A stretch of 64,000 nt of DNA, from NCBI GenBank assembly GCA_030248215.1, contig JASANG010001643.1, positions 1-64,000 of the forward strand, in the 5' to 3' direction. Both the position numbers and the translations under genes were made by a program. Positions 13,422 through 24,943 of the stretch are shown here, one piece after another. The notes beneath the pieces were generated by a model that was not told the DNA's origin, searched no databases, and saw only the letters and a program-made list of their open reading frames with translations. The stretch's first letter is position 1. Every line of letters starts with the position of its first letter. This stretch comes from Enoplolaimus lenunculus (taxonomy: Eukaryota; Nematoda; Enoplea; Enoplida; Thoracostomopsidae).

Positions 13422-15736
13422 TCACATCAGTAGCACAAATAGGAACAGAATTCCCAACAGTGTTCCAATAGTATTATACTCCTTGAAACTTGTGCGACCA
13501 CCTGCATTACAAAGTTCATTGGCGACAGATTGGCAAAAACAAATGGTCGATTTAATATGAGCGTAAGTAGCGTTTTTTGACTCCATCCCAAGGCCGATTG
13601 TCATTTTATCATTTTCTGGCCCTGGCCGGTTATCAGCGGTACCCATACCTATGGGACGTGGTGTGGTCAAAGATGAAGCTGGGGTCCAACAAAAGCTAAC
13701 CGATTTCGGTCGGTCTAGCTCGGCGTCGCCCGAGTTCGGTTGTCCAGTGTTCGAAATGATTGAGCGCCCTTGAACGGGCTGTTGTCCACCACGAGATTGA
13801 GTTTCAACTGGAGCAGGTGAGTAACGAGCGTTGCTCATTTTGCCGGTCTTGTCCTGACCTATTTTAGCCGGTTTATGGCCGTCGTCATCGTTTTTGGAAG
13901 CCAGTTCTGAGCCATCGTCGCCGTCAGTCTGAGACGAGGAGCGGAGTCGACGCTCTAATCCTTCTTCGATGTAGCGCCCGAGCTGCCGGGAAATTGAGGC
14001 GGCGTCTTCCCGGCATCCGCGGACTGTGAGGCGCAAGTTGTTGACTGGAAAATTTAAATTCTAGTTTACATTGGTTTTTTCCGGTATCTCAATCCAGTTG
14101 GTGTAAAAATGCTGTAATTTTGAAATTTTTTGCATGTTCGAGTTTCTCCATGTCCTCTCTTTATCACTACACACTCAAACTTAAATTCTAAAATGACGTC
14201 TTAAGACTCTTATTGGTACTGATAAATTTTTTGACAATAAAAATCAAATTTTATAAACGTCAGCCGATAACATGCGCAATATTTTTACACCCGCAATTTT
14301 TGGTCGAACTTGGTCCTTGTAATAGTGTATAGCTCAAAAAATCAAATTTTTCAGAAATTTAAATTGAGGTGTGGAAATCAGGAATGGTCACAGAGAAGCT
14401 TAAATATGCAAAAATATAAATCCGAGCATTTGTAGACAAATGAAAGCTACAGGAGGTAACTAAAATCGTAAATTAATTAAAGATTTTCGTTGAGATGTTA
14501 AACCCACCCTGAGTCTGTCAATTTAAGCTTGTGACCCCTAACCTCTGATACGTCGTCAAGATGGCTACCCCCTTAAATCTGCTTAGCGCAAACTAAACCG
14601 CCACGTAATGGTTAGACCTCACAAGGGGCGTAGCCAACATTCTAGTTCGGGAAAGTGTAAACTTATGCACAACTAAGTGTATAACCAATATGATAATAAA
14701 GGTTGTTCTAGAACGTGTTTTAAAGTGCTTTTTTGTCTCTCCACCATTCCCTTCTCAGGAATACGCATCTGCTTACCCCGCACGACTTACGAGTATTAAT
14801 TGCGATCCATTTAATGCAACCGTCATGACAAACCACACTTGCAACTTTTGACCAATTTGCATCGCGGCGATTACGTGGAAACGGATCTTCACAACTTGAC
14901 GTCACATCGTTTGCGATTGGATGCGTGCGGTTGAGCACACCGGCGCTGTCGTCCAGTGGATAAATGTTGCCGTTTAAAAAACCAGCTGTCGCACATTTGT
15001 AGCACGAGTACAACGCCGCGTCTGTACCAAAAAAAGATCATTTCATTCTTTCTTACCTTATTCACATGTGCAAATATTTGCATCAATTGCTTGCAACTGT
15101 AACTTGCACGTGCAACTTTTTGCAGCTCGAATTTTAGATTTAAAAGTTACTACGTACTAAACGTGTGCGTGTAAAGTTGCAATTACGTTTTCTCGCTGCA
15201 AAAAAGTTGCAACATGTAAATCGGACTTTATAAATAATTATCAACGTCTGCGTACTGGAAATGCGATCTACAAAATCTTTCAGATTTGAAAGAATCGGAG
15301 GTTGAGGAGAACCAAAGGTTGCCAGCTATAAAAATTATGGCCGATGTAAAGATCAGGGGCGGAACCTTATTCCGTGAGAGACTCGAATAGAGTATGCTTA
15401 AACTTTGGACTCAACTTTTAGCTTAGGCTTAGGAATAATAATGTGCTTATACTACTGTTCTGACCCTGTTTCATATATCGGCCATAATCAAGATGAAACT
15501 GTTAATATAAAATTTCGCTTCTGATCTTGTTCAAGTATCCAATGAAACGTCGATACCGGAGCCGGACGTCTATTTTCTACAAAGAGTCTGAATGCAGATC
15601 TTAGATGTTTTCATTATTTTCGCCAATTTCAACCATAATATCTATAACTACAAGTTTTACCTGAATGCCAAACGAAACTCGAAAACAACAACACAGCCGG
15701 AATTAACAAAATCCGTTTCTCGTACGACAAGTTCAT
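13422..15736 (-). CDS. Ly6/uPAR-domain (quiver-like) GPI-anchored protein, open copy
   Basis: Three exons, 15736-15661, 15021-14791 and 14044-13422, join in phase (1, 1) to a predicted 309-residue protein. Residues 1-25 form a signal peptide (MNLSYEKRILLIPAVLLFSS). The mature part begins near ALYSCYKC (C32, C35) and has CEDPF (C69), VVCHDGCIKW (C90, C94), LTVRGC (C113) and then CFCQSVANELCN (C271, C273, C281-N282), the closing CN of three-finger domains. N-glycosylation sequons lie at NRT 56, NWS 81 and NAT 260. The C-terminal segment TIGTLLGILFLFVLLM after a Gly-rich stretch is a GPI-attachment signal. The family acts outside the cell, often on channels or receptors. Oddity: about 145 polar, probably disordered residues lie between C113 and C271, where relatives have a short loop. 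An alternative is that part of exon 3 is removed by an intron I do not see. Confidence 0.8.
15339..15483 (-). mobile_element. CCTAAG-type MITE, right-arm mirror of 848-993
   Basis: Mirror copy with ends GGCCGATGTAAAGATCAGGG and CCCTGTTTCATATATCGGCC, enclosing TTAGGCTTAGG. It lies in intron 1 of the open Ly6-like gene. Confidence 0.65.
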
Positions 15737-15924
15737 AACGTGAAAAGGCATTTAGTGTTTATATAAACTGCTGGCATTAATGTAAGCTGCGTGCGTATAT
15801 TCTTACTTCATTGCTGTTACTTATTTAGGTCTTGGTACTTGTCTATCAAAAAGTCAATCTGTTAAAAAACCAATACACCTCATTAGATTTTTGTGGTATT
15901 TTTTACCATCAGTTCAAAATCTCT

Positions 15925-16103
15925 GGCCCAAAGATCAGGGGCGGGACGTTTTTCTGTGGGACTACAATAAACTTACGATTAAGCATTAGGTAATTTTTTG
16001 TTTAATCTTAGGTGAGGACTTACGCATAATCTCATTCTTACACTTAAGCTCACGCTTAGGAATATGCTTATACTACACTTGTACGCTCATGTTCTATACA
16101 TTT
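15925..16103 (-). mobile_element. CCTAAG-type MITE, right-arm mirror of 226-410
   Basis: The end GGCCCAAAGATCAGGGGCGG and the interior TCACGCTTAGGAATATGC mark it as a family member. It lies upstream of the open Ly6-like gene. Confidence 0.6.
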
Positions 16104-16837
16104 CTGAAAACTTTCGGACGTAAACATTTATATTTGGCCAAATTCATTGAAATTATTAACTTAGCTAGTAGAAATAATGATGTTTACATTTTGAAATATT
16201 TAAACAAAAGATGCCAGGTGCATTTAGAAAAAATTCTGTTTTGAAGCTTTAAAAATGTTTGAAAGCCAATTAATAAACTGAAGTGTTCGAATTATGCTTT
16301 GGGCGTTAAGCTTTAAATCGCACGCAAACTATAAGCATACCTCATCGGCATTCCAACGAAAAATGAAAATTAACTCGAAACAACTATTATAAGCATTTTC
16401 TTCAACAAGAATAGTTGGTTGGTTGGTGTATCCTGAACAAAGGGCAAAAGCGAACCGTGGCCCTAACGTGTGATTCAAGTTAATGACTGACCTGGGATTA
16501 TCCGGAGCAGAGAATGTTTTTGTGTTTTGAAATTTTACAATTTTGAAGCGTGTTCTGCATAAGCGCTTAAAAGTGCTTCGTTGTACTTTTTGTTTCAAAT
16601 TTTATTAATAAACTTGTGTTGTGTTCGCGATTTTATTCCACAACTATTGTACAGTCGAAGACTCACTGTGGTTAACTTCTGATGCACAATTTGCTATTCA
16701 ACATTTTCAAAAAGGCTGACTTTTTTATTTCGATGGGAGATACAATTATCAGATTGTACCTACTTTCTGCGTCTGGTTAACTCTTTATCACATGAATATT
16801 TTCTATTTCCCCTGAGACCTAGTTTTATGCTAGGATT

Positions 16838-16930
16838 CGAACTCCAGTGATGGAGTGGAAGGCGTGTACCATCACCACTCAGCTATACGAGCTTGACGCT
16901 CGAGCCCGAGGGGGCTCTCACGTCTTGTGG
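16838..16930 (-). mobile_element. tRNA-derived SINE
   Basis: On the minus strand: GGGCTCGAGCGTCAAGCTCG, then TATAGCTGAGTGGTGATGG (A-box-like) and GGAGTTCGAATCCTAG (B box GTTCGAATCC). The tRNA-like cloverleaf is imperfect and a conserved non-tRNA leader lies upstream, as in the copies at 18590 and beside the satellite, so this is a SINE and not a tRNA gene. Confidence 0.65.
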
Positions 16931-17348
16931 TATTTAGTACTATGTATACGTGTTACAATTTTTAAACACTGTGCGATATATTATTTAACGTATATACACT
17001 GCGCTGAGTTGCCTAAGGGCAACTCAATGTGAGAAGAGGTTAACGTCCGGATTTGTTTCTTGCTTCCATATAATTTTTGAAACTTTATCAACAAACCTTT
17101 TACCATTTTAATAATATCAACAGTAAAGTTGTGGGTAGGCTGAACTTTAAGCTTTTAACTGCCTTATTTGCTAACATTTGTGTCAGAGAGAGGTCAAAAA
17201 TCAACGCATAACGAAGCACTGTATAGTGAATTTTGCAAAACTAAAATTGAATAGCGTTCGAAAATCAATTTCCTGCTTTTCACATCACAGCCTCATAAAA
17301 CAAGCTTCTCACTGAGTGAGAGCTAGCGAAACTGGATTTACAACTGAC

Positions 17349-17510
17349 GGCAAATGTAAAGAACAGGGACGGAACAGTATTATAAGCATATTCCTAAGCC
17401 TGAGCCTAAGTCTGAGCCTAAGCCAAGCAAAAAAAGTTAGTCTAAACCTTAAGCTTACTCTTTTCTAGTCCCGCAGAAAAAAGTTCCGCCCCTGATCATT
17501 ACATGTGTCC
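17349..17510 (+). mobile_element. CCTAAG-type MITE
   Basis: Left end GGCAAATGTAAAGAACAGGG, right end CCCCTGATCATTACATGTGT, roughly inverted. The interior has CCTAAGCCTGAGCCTAAG and the tail TCTAGTCCCGCAGAAAAAAG. Confidence 0.7.
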
Positions 17511-18589
17511 AACTGACCAAAAATCAATAATAGATATCCTGTTGTGGTTGCTGGCTATTTAAAGCTTATAATTTGAAAAAATAAAAAGGTTTTAAAAACT
17601 TGAAATGACGGTTTTTGAAAATATTTACGGTTGACCTTAGACTTGTGTGATGCGTTCAAACTGAAAGAGCGAGCGCTAAACTGGTACGACCCTGATTGCA
17701 CGAAACGAGACTGCGAGCGAAGCTCAGGGTTTGCGTAACGTTTAATGTTTTGTATTCTGGGGTCGAAACGTGGATGTCCGTCCATCCGTCCGAGATTGTA
17801 TTAAAAAACGTTGGACGTATTTTGATAAACTTTTTGTCAGAAAGCACATTTTTCTTTGGTATTAACCTGGCATTGGGGTTTAAAATTTCAAACCGTTCAT
17901 TAGCTACAGGATAACTTCCATAATTGTAAAGCCTAAATTAGGACTTTTAAAAATTTTCACCTGTTACTACGGTTACAGAAAAAGTAAACTTCAACACTAA
18001 AAGGCTTTTGCCTTTGGTGCGAGAAGTCTGAATAAATCGCTTAACCTACAAAACCCGTCAATGAAAAGTTATCTAATAACTAATTTGCATATATTTCCAA
18101 CGTCATTGATGTCAAAACTAAAGACCGAGTAAATTGTAAAACAAATGCTGGAACCGAATGGGATATCCGATAAGAGTGAATCAACGATTATGTATAGTAA
18201 ATATATCAGGGAAAACCGGATACCCAAAACTAACGGAGCCGGAGCCAGATAGTTAATTCGTTGTTTTAGTTAATGTCATATTCCTTTATAGTTTGTATTC
18301 TTGTAAATATCAGAACGTAACTCACAATTCTTCCTTCCGTGGCTTATGTTATTCAAAGTGTTTCCAGGACAAAGTTTAACACCTCAGCACGACCATATTC
18401 CATTATTCTATGTTTACGTAAAAGTTGTGTTCAGTTGCAATATTTGTTTGGCCTGTCTTACTATTACAGTCGGGCATACAGTTTTTCCAAGGTACTATAA
18501 AATAGAGATGTAGCTTTAACGATGCTAAGTACGAATTTTTTCATTAACCCTTTCTCATGAATATTTTAAATTTTGTATCAAATGTAATT

Positions 18590-18685
18590 TCAACGTAAGA
18601 TTCGATCAACAGTGTCATTGTGGGAAGCGTTGACGATGACCACTGAGCTATAGGAGCTTAACGCTCGAGCCCGAGGGGGCTAAGG
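18590..18685 (-). mobile_element. tRNA-derived SINE
   Basis: On the minus strand: GGGCTCGAGCGTTAAGCTCC, TATAGCTCAGTGGTCATCG (A box) and TGTTGATCGAATCTTACG (B-box-like). Same family and orientation as 16838-16930. Confidence 0.65.
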
Positions 18686-18944
18686 CTATTGTTTTCACTT
18701 AGGCTCGATTTTGACTTATTTTGACGTTGAAGTTTATGGCTATAAAAAGAGTGGGCTCTGGACTAAGGTTATTATTTTCGTATTTGTCAAAAATGGATAT
18801 GCAAGGTACGATACTGAACCTTTGACAGGCCGTGTATATTATTCTACAAGTACCTCACCTTCAACGAATTTTTAGTTGCAGTCTTACTTCAATCACAACA
18901 ATATCGAACTGCAATACATACGTATTATTGAATAATACTTATAT

Positions 18945-19140
18945 CTGGTTGCCACTCTCTCCGGAAGAAAATCGGCCTCCTGCTCCGGTTCCGCCTCCTG
19001 CGGAATTTTTTGCAGGAGGTTTCGAAATAATCCATCATTTTTACTACCTAATTTGGCCTCACCTCCGGCTCCTGCTCCGGCAAGTTTTGTTGACCTCCGG
19101 CTCCGGAATTTTTCACCTTCAATTGCACTCTGCTATAGAG
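18945..19140 (+). mobile_element. CCTCCGG-rich hAT-like element, degraded
   Basis: Contains CTCCGGAAGAAAATCGGCCT and CCTCCGGCTCCGGAATTTTT, as in the complete element at 51318-51663, and ends near TTGCACTCTGCT, a degraded form of TTGCACCCTG. The left end is poorly preserved. Confidence 0.5.
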
Positions 19141-19291
19141 TCTATGAGTTCGAAACTTTAAAGCATACTTAAGTATTGAAAGTACATTCCTAAGTATAAC
19201 ATTGAATTATCGCTCATATATATTTGGTTTCCAGCGTTATTGTAGCGGAACCGGATGTCGTTTTTTGCCGGTGCCACGTATCCGGCCGCAA

Positions 19292-19336
19292 CATGATATA
19301 TATATATATATACATGTGTGTGTATGTGTGTGTGTA
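19292..19336. repeat. TA/TG microsatellite
   Basis: Alternating TATATATATATA runs into TGTGTGTATGTGTGTGTGTA. Simple repeat. Confidence 0.9.
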
Positions 19337-22201
19337 GAATATACAACAACTTCGTTACTGGACGCTGTAATGAATCCGTTATAGGTAAGACATAAAACTG
19401 AAGAAGCTCTTAAAGAGTTAATTATCTGTTTTTAGCGTTAATCCGCTTAAAACGTCGAAATATTACCACAGACACATTTATCAATTCTAAGAAAGCATTA
19501 AGTCTAAACCATTAAACGTTAAAGTAGGTATACACGGTGTTTAATATATGAAAAACGTTTGGAGATTTATTAAGACCGCTCAGGTTCTAAAACTGCAATA
19601 GGCATCGGGGAGGTGGTTTAATAAAATTTATTTCTATTCGAGCTCAAATCGCTGACAAAATTATCGTGCGATATTCATCACGGCACGCCGGACTATGTTA
19701 CATTTAGGGTTGTTATGGTCCCTCCTACTCTTTAAAAGCCTAAACTAACTTGATTTAAGCTTTAAGGTAATCCAACAGTATTAAATAAGTTTTAGACAAA
19801 CTGAACTAACAGGTAGGTTTACGATTAACTCATTTAAAATTGTACATATTTTCAGTTTAAGCTAAACTTTGAATGAACTCTTAAATACGCATAATTTCTG
19901 GGCTGAAGTTGATATTTAAACTAAAAAAAGTGTACTTTAACAAGTGTTAAACTTAAAAACATGTTAGTCTATAGAAGTTAAAATACTAGTTTAGTTGATC
20001 CGTCCAGCCATTTAAGTTCTACTAAAACTAATTTTGAAGTTTAGTTAAGCTATAATTTAAGTTTAAGTTTTAGAGATGAAGACTGTAAAAGACTAGGCTT
20101 AGATTTTGGACATGTTTTGCTTACGTTTAGGTTTAAGCTAAAATTAACACTAGTTTCAACGCGTAGACTTAGGCTTTGGCTAAAGAATATGCTTAGTCCA
20201 GCTTCTATTACCAATTGAAGATAAATGGTTTGGATCAAAAAGGGCTAGGGCTCAAAACTTGGCACAGCATCAAAGTTTCATATTCTCCATCCTACTATAT
20301 GTTTAATTTCAAATTTGCCGCTTTCACTGTTCGGTTGTTTGCAGACCTATTGCCAACTGGTCATACGCCGCTCAGGTGCAAATATATACGGCTATTTATT
20401 TTAACATCTTAGTTTTTAGACGTTGACATACTTTTTGTTGTGGTTCCAGGGTTCGTTTGAAACTGGATTTTGATTTAAAAACCGAAGCAAAGTCAACGCC
20501 AAAAAACCGTGCCTACTGAGCGTATAAGAGACTAATTAATCCCAAAGGACATAAAGCGTTACAACTTCGTGGGTCACATCAAGGTGTTTGTCACACATCC
20601 GCTGTCATGAATAATAAAATTCGTTCACTTGCTCCGGACTTGAAATGGGCTTTGTGGCGTCACCCAATATATATGTTCTTGTACCATTGTTTTTGCCGAT
20701 TTTGAACTTTAAGTAACGAAAGCGGTAGGCACTTAACATAGCATATGGTCTACGTTGTACGCTCGAAAATGTGTAGTTCACAAAGCTTCGAAAATAAAAA
20801 CAGATATTACGGCTGTAGATTGGCGGAATTAAAATTTTGAAGAAATTGCCGCCTTATCGTCGGGTGGACTTACAAAGCCAAATTGACAATAGAAAACGTG
20901 TGACTTTAAATTGCCCAAATATAAAAACGCTACCGCGGAAAGATTCCGGTGTTAAATACTTACACGTTGTGGGATTTTTGTTAGTAGTTTTTAGGCATAT
21001 AAAGTTGACAACACAATAACATCACCTCGCAATTCTTACAAATAGCACCATTCGACTCAGATCTACAAGCTGATGTCTAAGTATACTAACTTCCTATAAT
21101 TGTGACCATGTTTTTGGTTCCAAGATTCTCAGACAGGAGTTCTTTGGGACCGAAAAAATCAAACATCTTGAGTTTCGAAATTCAATGTATAATGATACTA
21201 GGGAAGGTCATCATAAGGTCGAACATGCGAATTTTTTAGAATTTTACATTTTTGAGGCAAACGTCGAGTGGTGGGCACAACACTTAAACGATGCGTTAAG
21301 CCGAAGCCATAGCCTTTAAAGTAATCATATAGGGGTAGGCAGAATTTTGCTTTGGGAGGGAGGGTCCATCATCCTGCTCTATTGTACGCGAGTTGCCATA
21401 CAGCGCCACATAACAAATCGCCTACGACGGCGCACAATGATAAACGGTGACGCAAGGCAACGAGCAGTTACTGAAGACGGCTGACCGGCACCGAGCAGCG
21501 ATGACATTCTCCGAAGGACATTATAATTATTACAACTTTGAGGGGCACCCTAACACAAAGCACAACAGCACGAGACGTGTGATTACAAATAAAGAACAAC
21601 AGACCTTGCAACAATTATGACAGCCGCTTCAAATATGTCAAGTTTAGCACCGGAGCTGTTTTTACACTTGAAAAAAACCGTACCTATGACTGCCACCCTA
21701 AAAACAAACTTTAGGCCCAGGCCCCAGGAACTTTAGCAATATGGAATATATGATTTTTTCCTTTTGCCGAGCCAGTACCACGGCCAAACTTTCGAGTTTC
21801 GTGTAGCGAAATTAGCGAGAGGCCGGGCGCAATATTAGTATATAATATATTCTATGACAGACTTTTATTAATTTATTGGTTACAACCGCGAAGTCGGAAT
21901 TGCACGTCGTCAACCCGGTCCCATGTAATCTCTCCAGTAAACGCCCAGTAAGGTTCCAGTGCCCAACACTGAAGTCCTGCTGACGACATGGATTTGTCCA
22001 ATAGCAGTACCAGCTATGTTGAGAAAATTTCGCTAGCGAAGCGAGAGTGAAGATAGACGATACAGCAGATCCGCCTCAGTATTAGTCTATGGGAGAGCCT
22101 TGATTTTCTGTCCCGTATGTATTTCAAGACAATAGAAATACGTCTGTATTGAACAATACAAGTGTAAAAAAATCTGAAATGGAAACTCGCACCAAGTAAA
22201 A

Positions 22202-22325
22202 GGGCCCATGAATCGATCAGGGGAGAACCGTTTTCTGAGGGATTGAAACAGGGTCACCTTAATAAGCTTTAGATATTTTTTTGCTTAGGCTTTTAGGTCT
22301 AGGTTTTAGGCATAGGCAAATCTCA
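22202..22325 (+). mobile_element. CCTAAG-type MITE, rearranged fragment
   Basis: Begins GGCCCATGAATCGATCAGGG like a family terminus, then GAACCGTTTTCTGAGGGATT and TTGCTTAGGCTTTTAGG. The other end is missing and the order is altered. Confidence 0.45.
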
Positions 22326-22686
22326 TTTTCTAGCCAACATAACTTTTTTGCCTATTTGTAAGTTTCGGTCGGTGTTCTGAAAAAATGTCAAAAAGTTTGC
22401 GCTTCGCGCATATTAATAACTATTAAGCTACCATTATGCTGTATTTTCAGCGTCTAATCTTTTAATTTTCAAACTTAATACCCCTGTGAAAAAAGTAGGT
22501 TGCAAGGGTCCTTTTGGTTATTTCCAAGCCGGTATTTCCCAAAAATGGTTGGATTTCAAAAATTGTTATATATTTGAGATTCTCACAACCTCCCATGATC
22601 ATTCCACTACCATATTTTAACTTTTGAAAAACTCGATTTTTTTAAATGTTCCAAGGACAAAGTTCCCCCTACTAAACAGAATGCCG

Positions 22687-22855
22687 AGCTGAGTCCAATT
22701 GTGTTAAATTTTTTGCAATCAAACTGTTGTTTAACGGGTTTGATTTGGCATCGTCACAAATCGTTCGCAGCGTGCCAAATCTGTTATTTGGTAATAACTT
22801 ATTAGCCAGACGTTCGATTGCAGAAAATTTAACACAGTTGGACTCAGCTTCATAA
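22687..22855. mobile_element. short inverted-repeat element (MITE-like)
   Basis: GAGCTGAGTCCAATTGTGTT at the left and the inverted AACACAGTTGGACTCAGCTT at the right extend into about 33 bp of inverted ends (…AAATTTT-TGCAATC). It is about 165 bp long, has no coding capacity, and I see no clear target duplication. Confidence 0.6.
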
Positions 22856-23489
22856 AAGCTGCATCACACAATATAAAATTTGCCTAAACTTTTAACAAAA
22901 AAATTATGGGTGCCACAGTGTCTGGTCGAGTCTTTTTGGGAGTGGAGAACCAGTCAAATTTGGGGGAACGGCTACCGAATATCCCCCGTGTGGACGCGCT
23001 TTCAACAATAAGCTTTCTTTCGGAAACGGGAAAATGGGGGGCTATATATTTCCGCAGGAAAAACAAAAAACGGGACAGCCATATTTTGTTGAGATTGATT
23101 TTATCGGGGGGCTGCCACCCGCTCACCCCCTGCACCGCCCCGCACTTGGAAGGACCCTAAGCAGGGTGAAGCCTACCGCCCCGCAAGCCCACCCCCGGAT
23201 TAAGCTATCTTGCTTACCAACACACAACTAAACAATAACTACAAAGTTTAATAATATTCGCGTATGCACAAGCAGGAGTACCAAATGCTGCACGGCACTA
23301 TCGCTGTCATGCGGGAAAACGGGACACCCTGAGAATAACACGGGCCGGTTCCAAGCGGGACCGTGAGGCCTTAAAAACCACATTTTTCAGAAATTCAAAT
23401 TTGGGCAGACCAGAGGATGTTTTATGAGAAGCTCAAATATGAAAATTTTTTCGAAACCCAACAATCTTTTGGCAAAAGTAGGCTGGAAA

Positions 23490-23632
23490 GATAAACGAAA
23501 GGACCCAAAAAATTGGGCACGCCCTTCCTCCTTAAGTTCTTCATATCACTGTCCCTGCTTATTTTTACGCTTACAGGCTTACTTAGATATGCTTTTATTA
23601 CTGTTACGGCCCTGTTCAATACACTGGCCTGT
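23490..23632 (-). mobile_element. CCTAAG-type MITE, degraded
   Basis: Right end CGGCCCTGTTCAATACACTG GCC is the inverted family terminus; upstream lie TTTACGCTTACAGGCTTACTTAG and ATATGCTTTTATTACTGTT. The left end is unclear. Confidence 0.45.
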
Positions 23633-24770
23633 AAAAGAAAACTTACCGAATCAGGTATACTTAACATCTGTAAACAAATAAGAATAATTTGAACGCTAAC
23701 TCGCATAAAGCCTAGACAGATTCGACCGAAGCCTAAGGTGTAATTTGTTCCGGGGTCAGGAGGTCTACCTATATGTTCTACTCGTTGTAAAGTTGGAAAG
23801 CCACAATTTCAAGTATTAACTTCGTTAGTAGAAAATTTCACGTTAATGACTAAGCAAAGCTCAAGGGATTCGCTGAACTACCGTTCACGTTATCGCGGTT
23901 TAAGACTCTAAATTCAAGCATTTTCAAAAGTGAACACAGACTATAATAATTAAATTTCTAAGATCTTCGCCGAGGGAATAAAAGCAATAAGCCGTGTTCA
24001 TATTGGTTGTGGAAACACGACTTATAGATAGCTATACCAAATTTTGAGGCCTGCGGGCGGTGCAGTACCAAGATAGAGTGACAGGAAGCGATCCACGCAA
24101 ATCACTGATTAATTCAGGGCGTAAAAGAATAATAAAAATAACGGAATCGAATAGTAATCAAAGATATCAAAATACACATTTCAGCAATACATACAGCTCC
24201 GCAACTTAGTGAGCAACTAAGACTTTATTAACATAATAACGATTAATTATATTTAACACATATCAGCCATGATTACACCTTAACCGTCTAAGTACAAGAT
24301 ATCTTGAACTAATCACACGTTTAAAGGTATTCGATCCACCTGAATGATATTCAATCATATATACCTAACAAACACAACCCTGCTCAAATCAACAAGCGGT
24401 TTTTTGAAATGTGAATTGATAGCAGCGGTTTATTAATTTTTGATTCGATTAGTTCGATTTCTTTTAACCTTATGTTAATGATTTTGTTTTAGTTTTACTC
24501 AAGGGCTGCAAAAAGTAAAAAGATCAAATATCTTTGAAAATCGATACAGCTTGATCACTTGTTAGCTAAAGTTTTGCACCATTCGACAAGTTTCGAGAAA
24601 AGAAATCAGATGGTATACTTTGACATAATCAGACAAACGACGTGGTATAAAGAACAAAATAAACGTATCAAAATTACCAAAACAAAATTAAACAAACACT
24701 AAACAACAGTCCTTCAAGTAAAGTGTGAACGAATTAGTTAACGAAGATTACAAAACGACATATTATGTTA

Positions 24771-24943
24771 GGGCTGCGCTATACTCTATACTCGCCGCGC
24801 GTCGTTTTAAAAAAATGGAACGCACGGTGCGCACCAACGCGCGCGCTCTGATGTTACGCGGTAGTGAACGGTGCAGAAATACGGCACCGCACGTTTCGTA
24901 AACATTATTTTTGAACATCACGCGAGGCGAGCATAGCGCAACC
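24771..24943. mobile_element. CpG-rich short element with TTA duplications
   Basis: Ends GGGCTGCGCTATACTC and the inverted GAGCATAGCGCAACC are flanked on both sides by TTA, a 3-bp duplication as made by PIF/Harbinger transposons. The interior is unusually rich in CG (CGCCGCGCGTCG, CACCAACGCGCGCGC) compared with the AT-rich surroundings. Assignment to PIF/Harbinger is an inference from the TTA only. Confidence 0.6.

Larger units (their letters stand above)
12573..16331 (-). repeat. right arm of giant inverted repeat
   Basis: This is the reverse complement of 1-3786. It holds the open copy of the Ly6-like gene, mirrored MITEs and the mirrored C/G-run hairpin. The 3' flank of the gene (12673-13421) contains nothing else recognisable. 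Pairing continues to 16331, opposite the first base of the window, so the true outer edge cannot be placed. Confidence 0.9.
16332..24770. other. gene-free repeat mosaic
   Basis: I find no exon here that I can support. Short open frames lack splice-consistent neighbours or recognisable motifs. The region holds SINEs, CCTAAG MITEs, CCGG-rich hAT-like pieces, a small inverted-repeat element at 22687-22855 and a TA/TG microsatellite, each listed separately; the rest shows nothing recognisable. Confidence 0.6.

Noticed and set aside
14747-14790. Extension of Ly6 exon 2 through RKSCGVSRC
   Set aside because: The GTAAGT donor after AATACTC is stronger and is the only one whose phase joins exon 3 to give LNNLRLTVRGC.
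16838-16930. Functional tRNA genes here and at 18590, 44885 and 48375
   Set aside because: A and B boxes are recognisable but the acceptor stems do not close and shared non-tRNA sequence adjoins them, so they are SINEs.
17360-17460. Interstitial telomere repeat and nematode origin from the TTAGGC-like hexamers
   Set aside because: The hexamers are confined to one MITE family with defined ends, so they say nothing about the host's telomere or phylum.
22884-23231. Overlapping short frames on both strands near 22900-23230
   Set aside because: They show no domain, no splice-consistent partner and lie beside repeat pieces.
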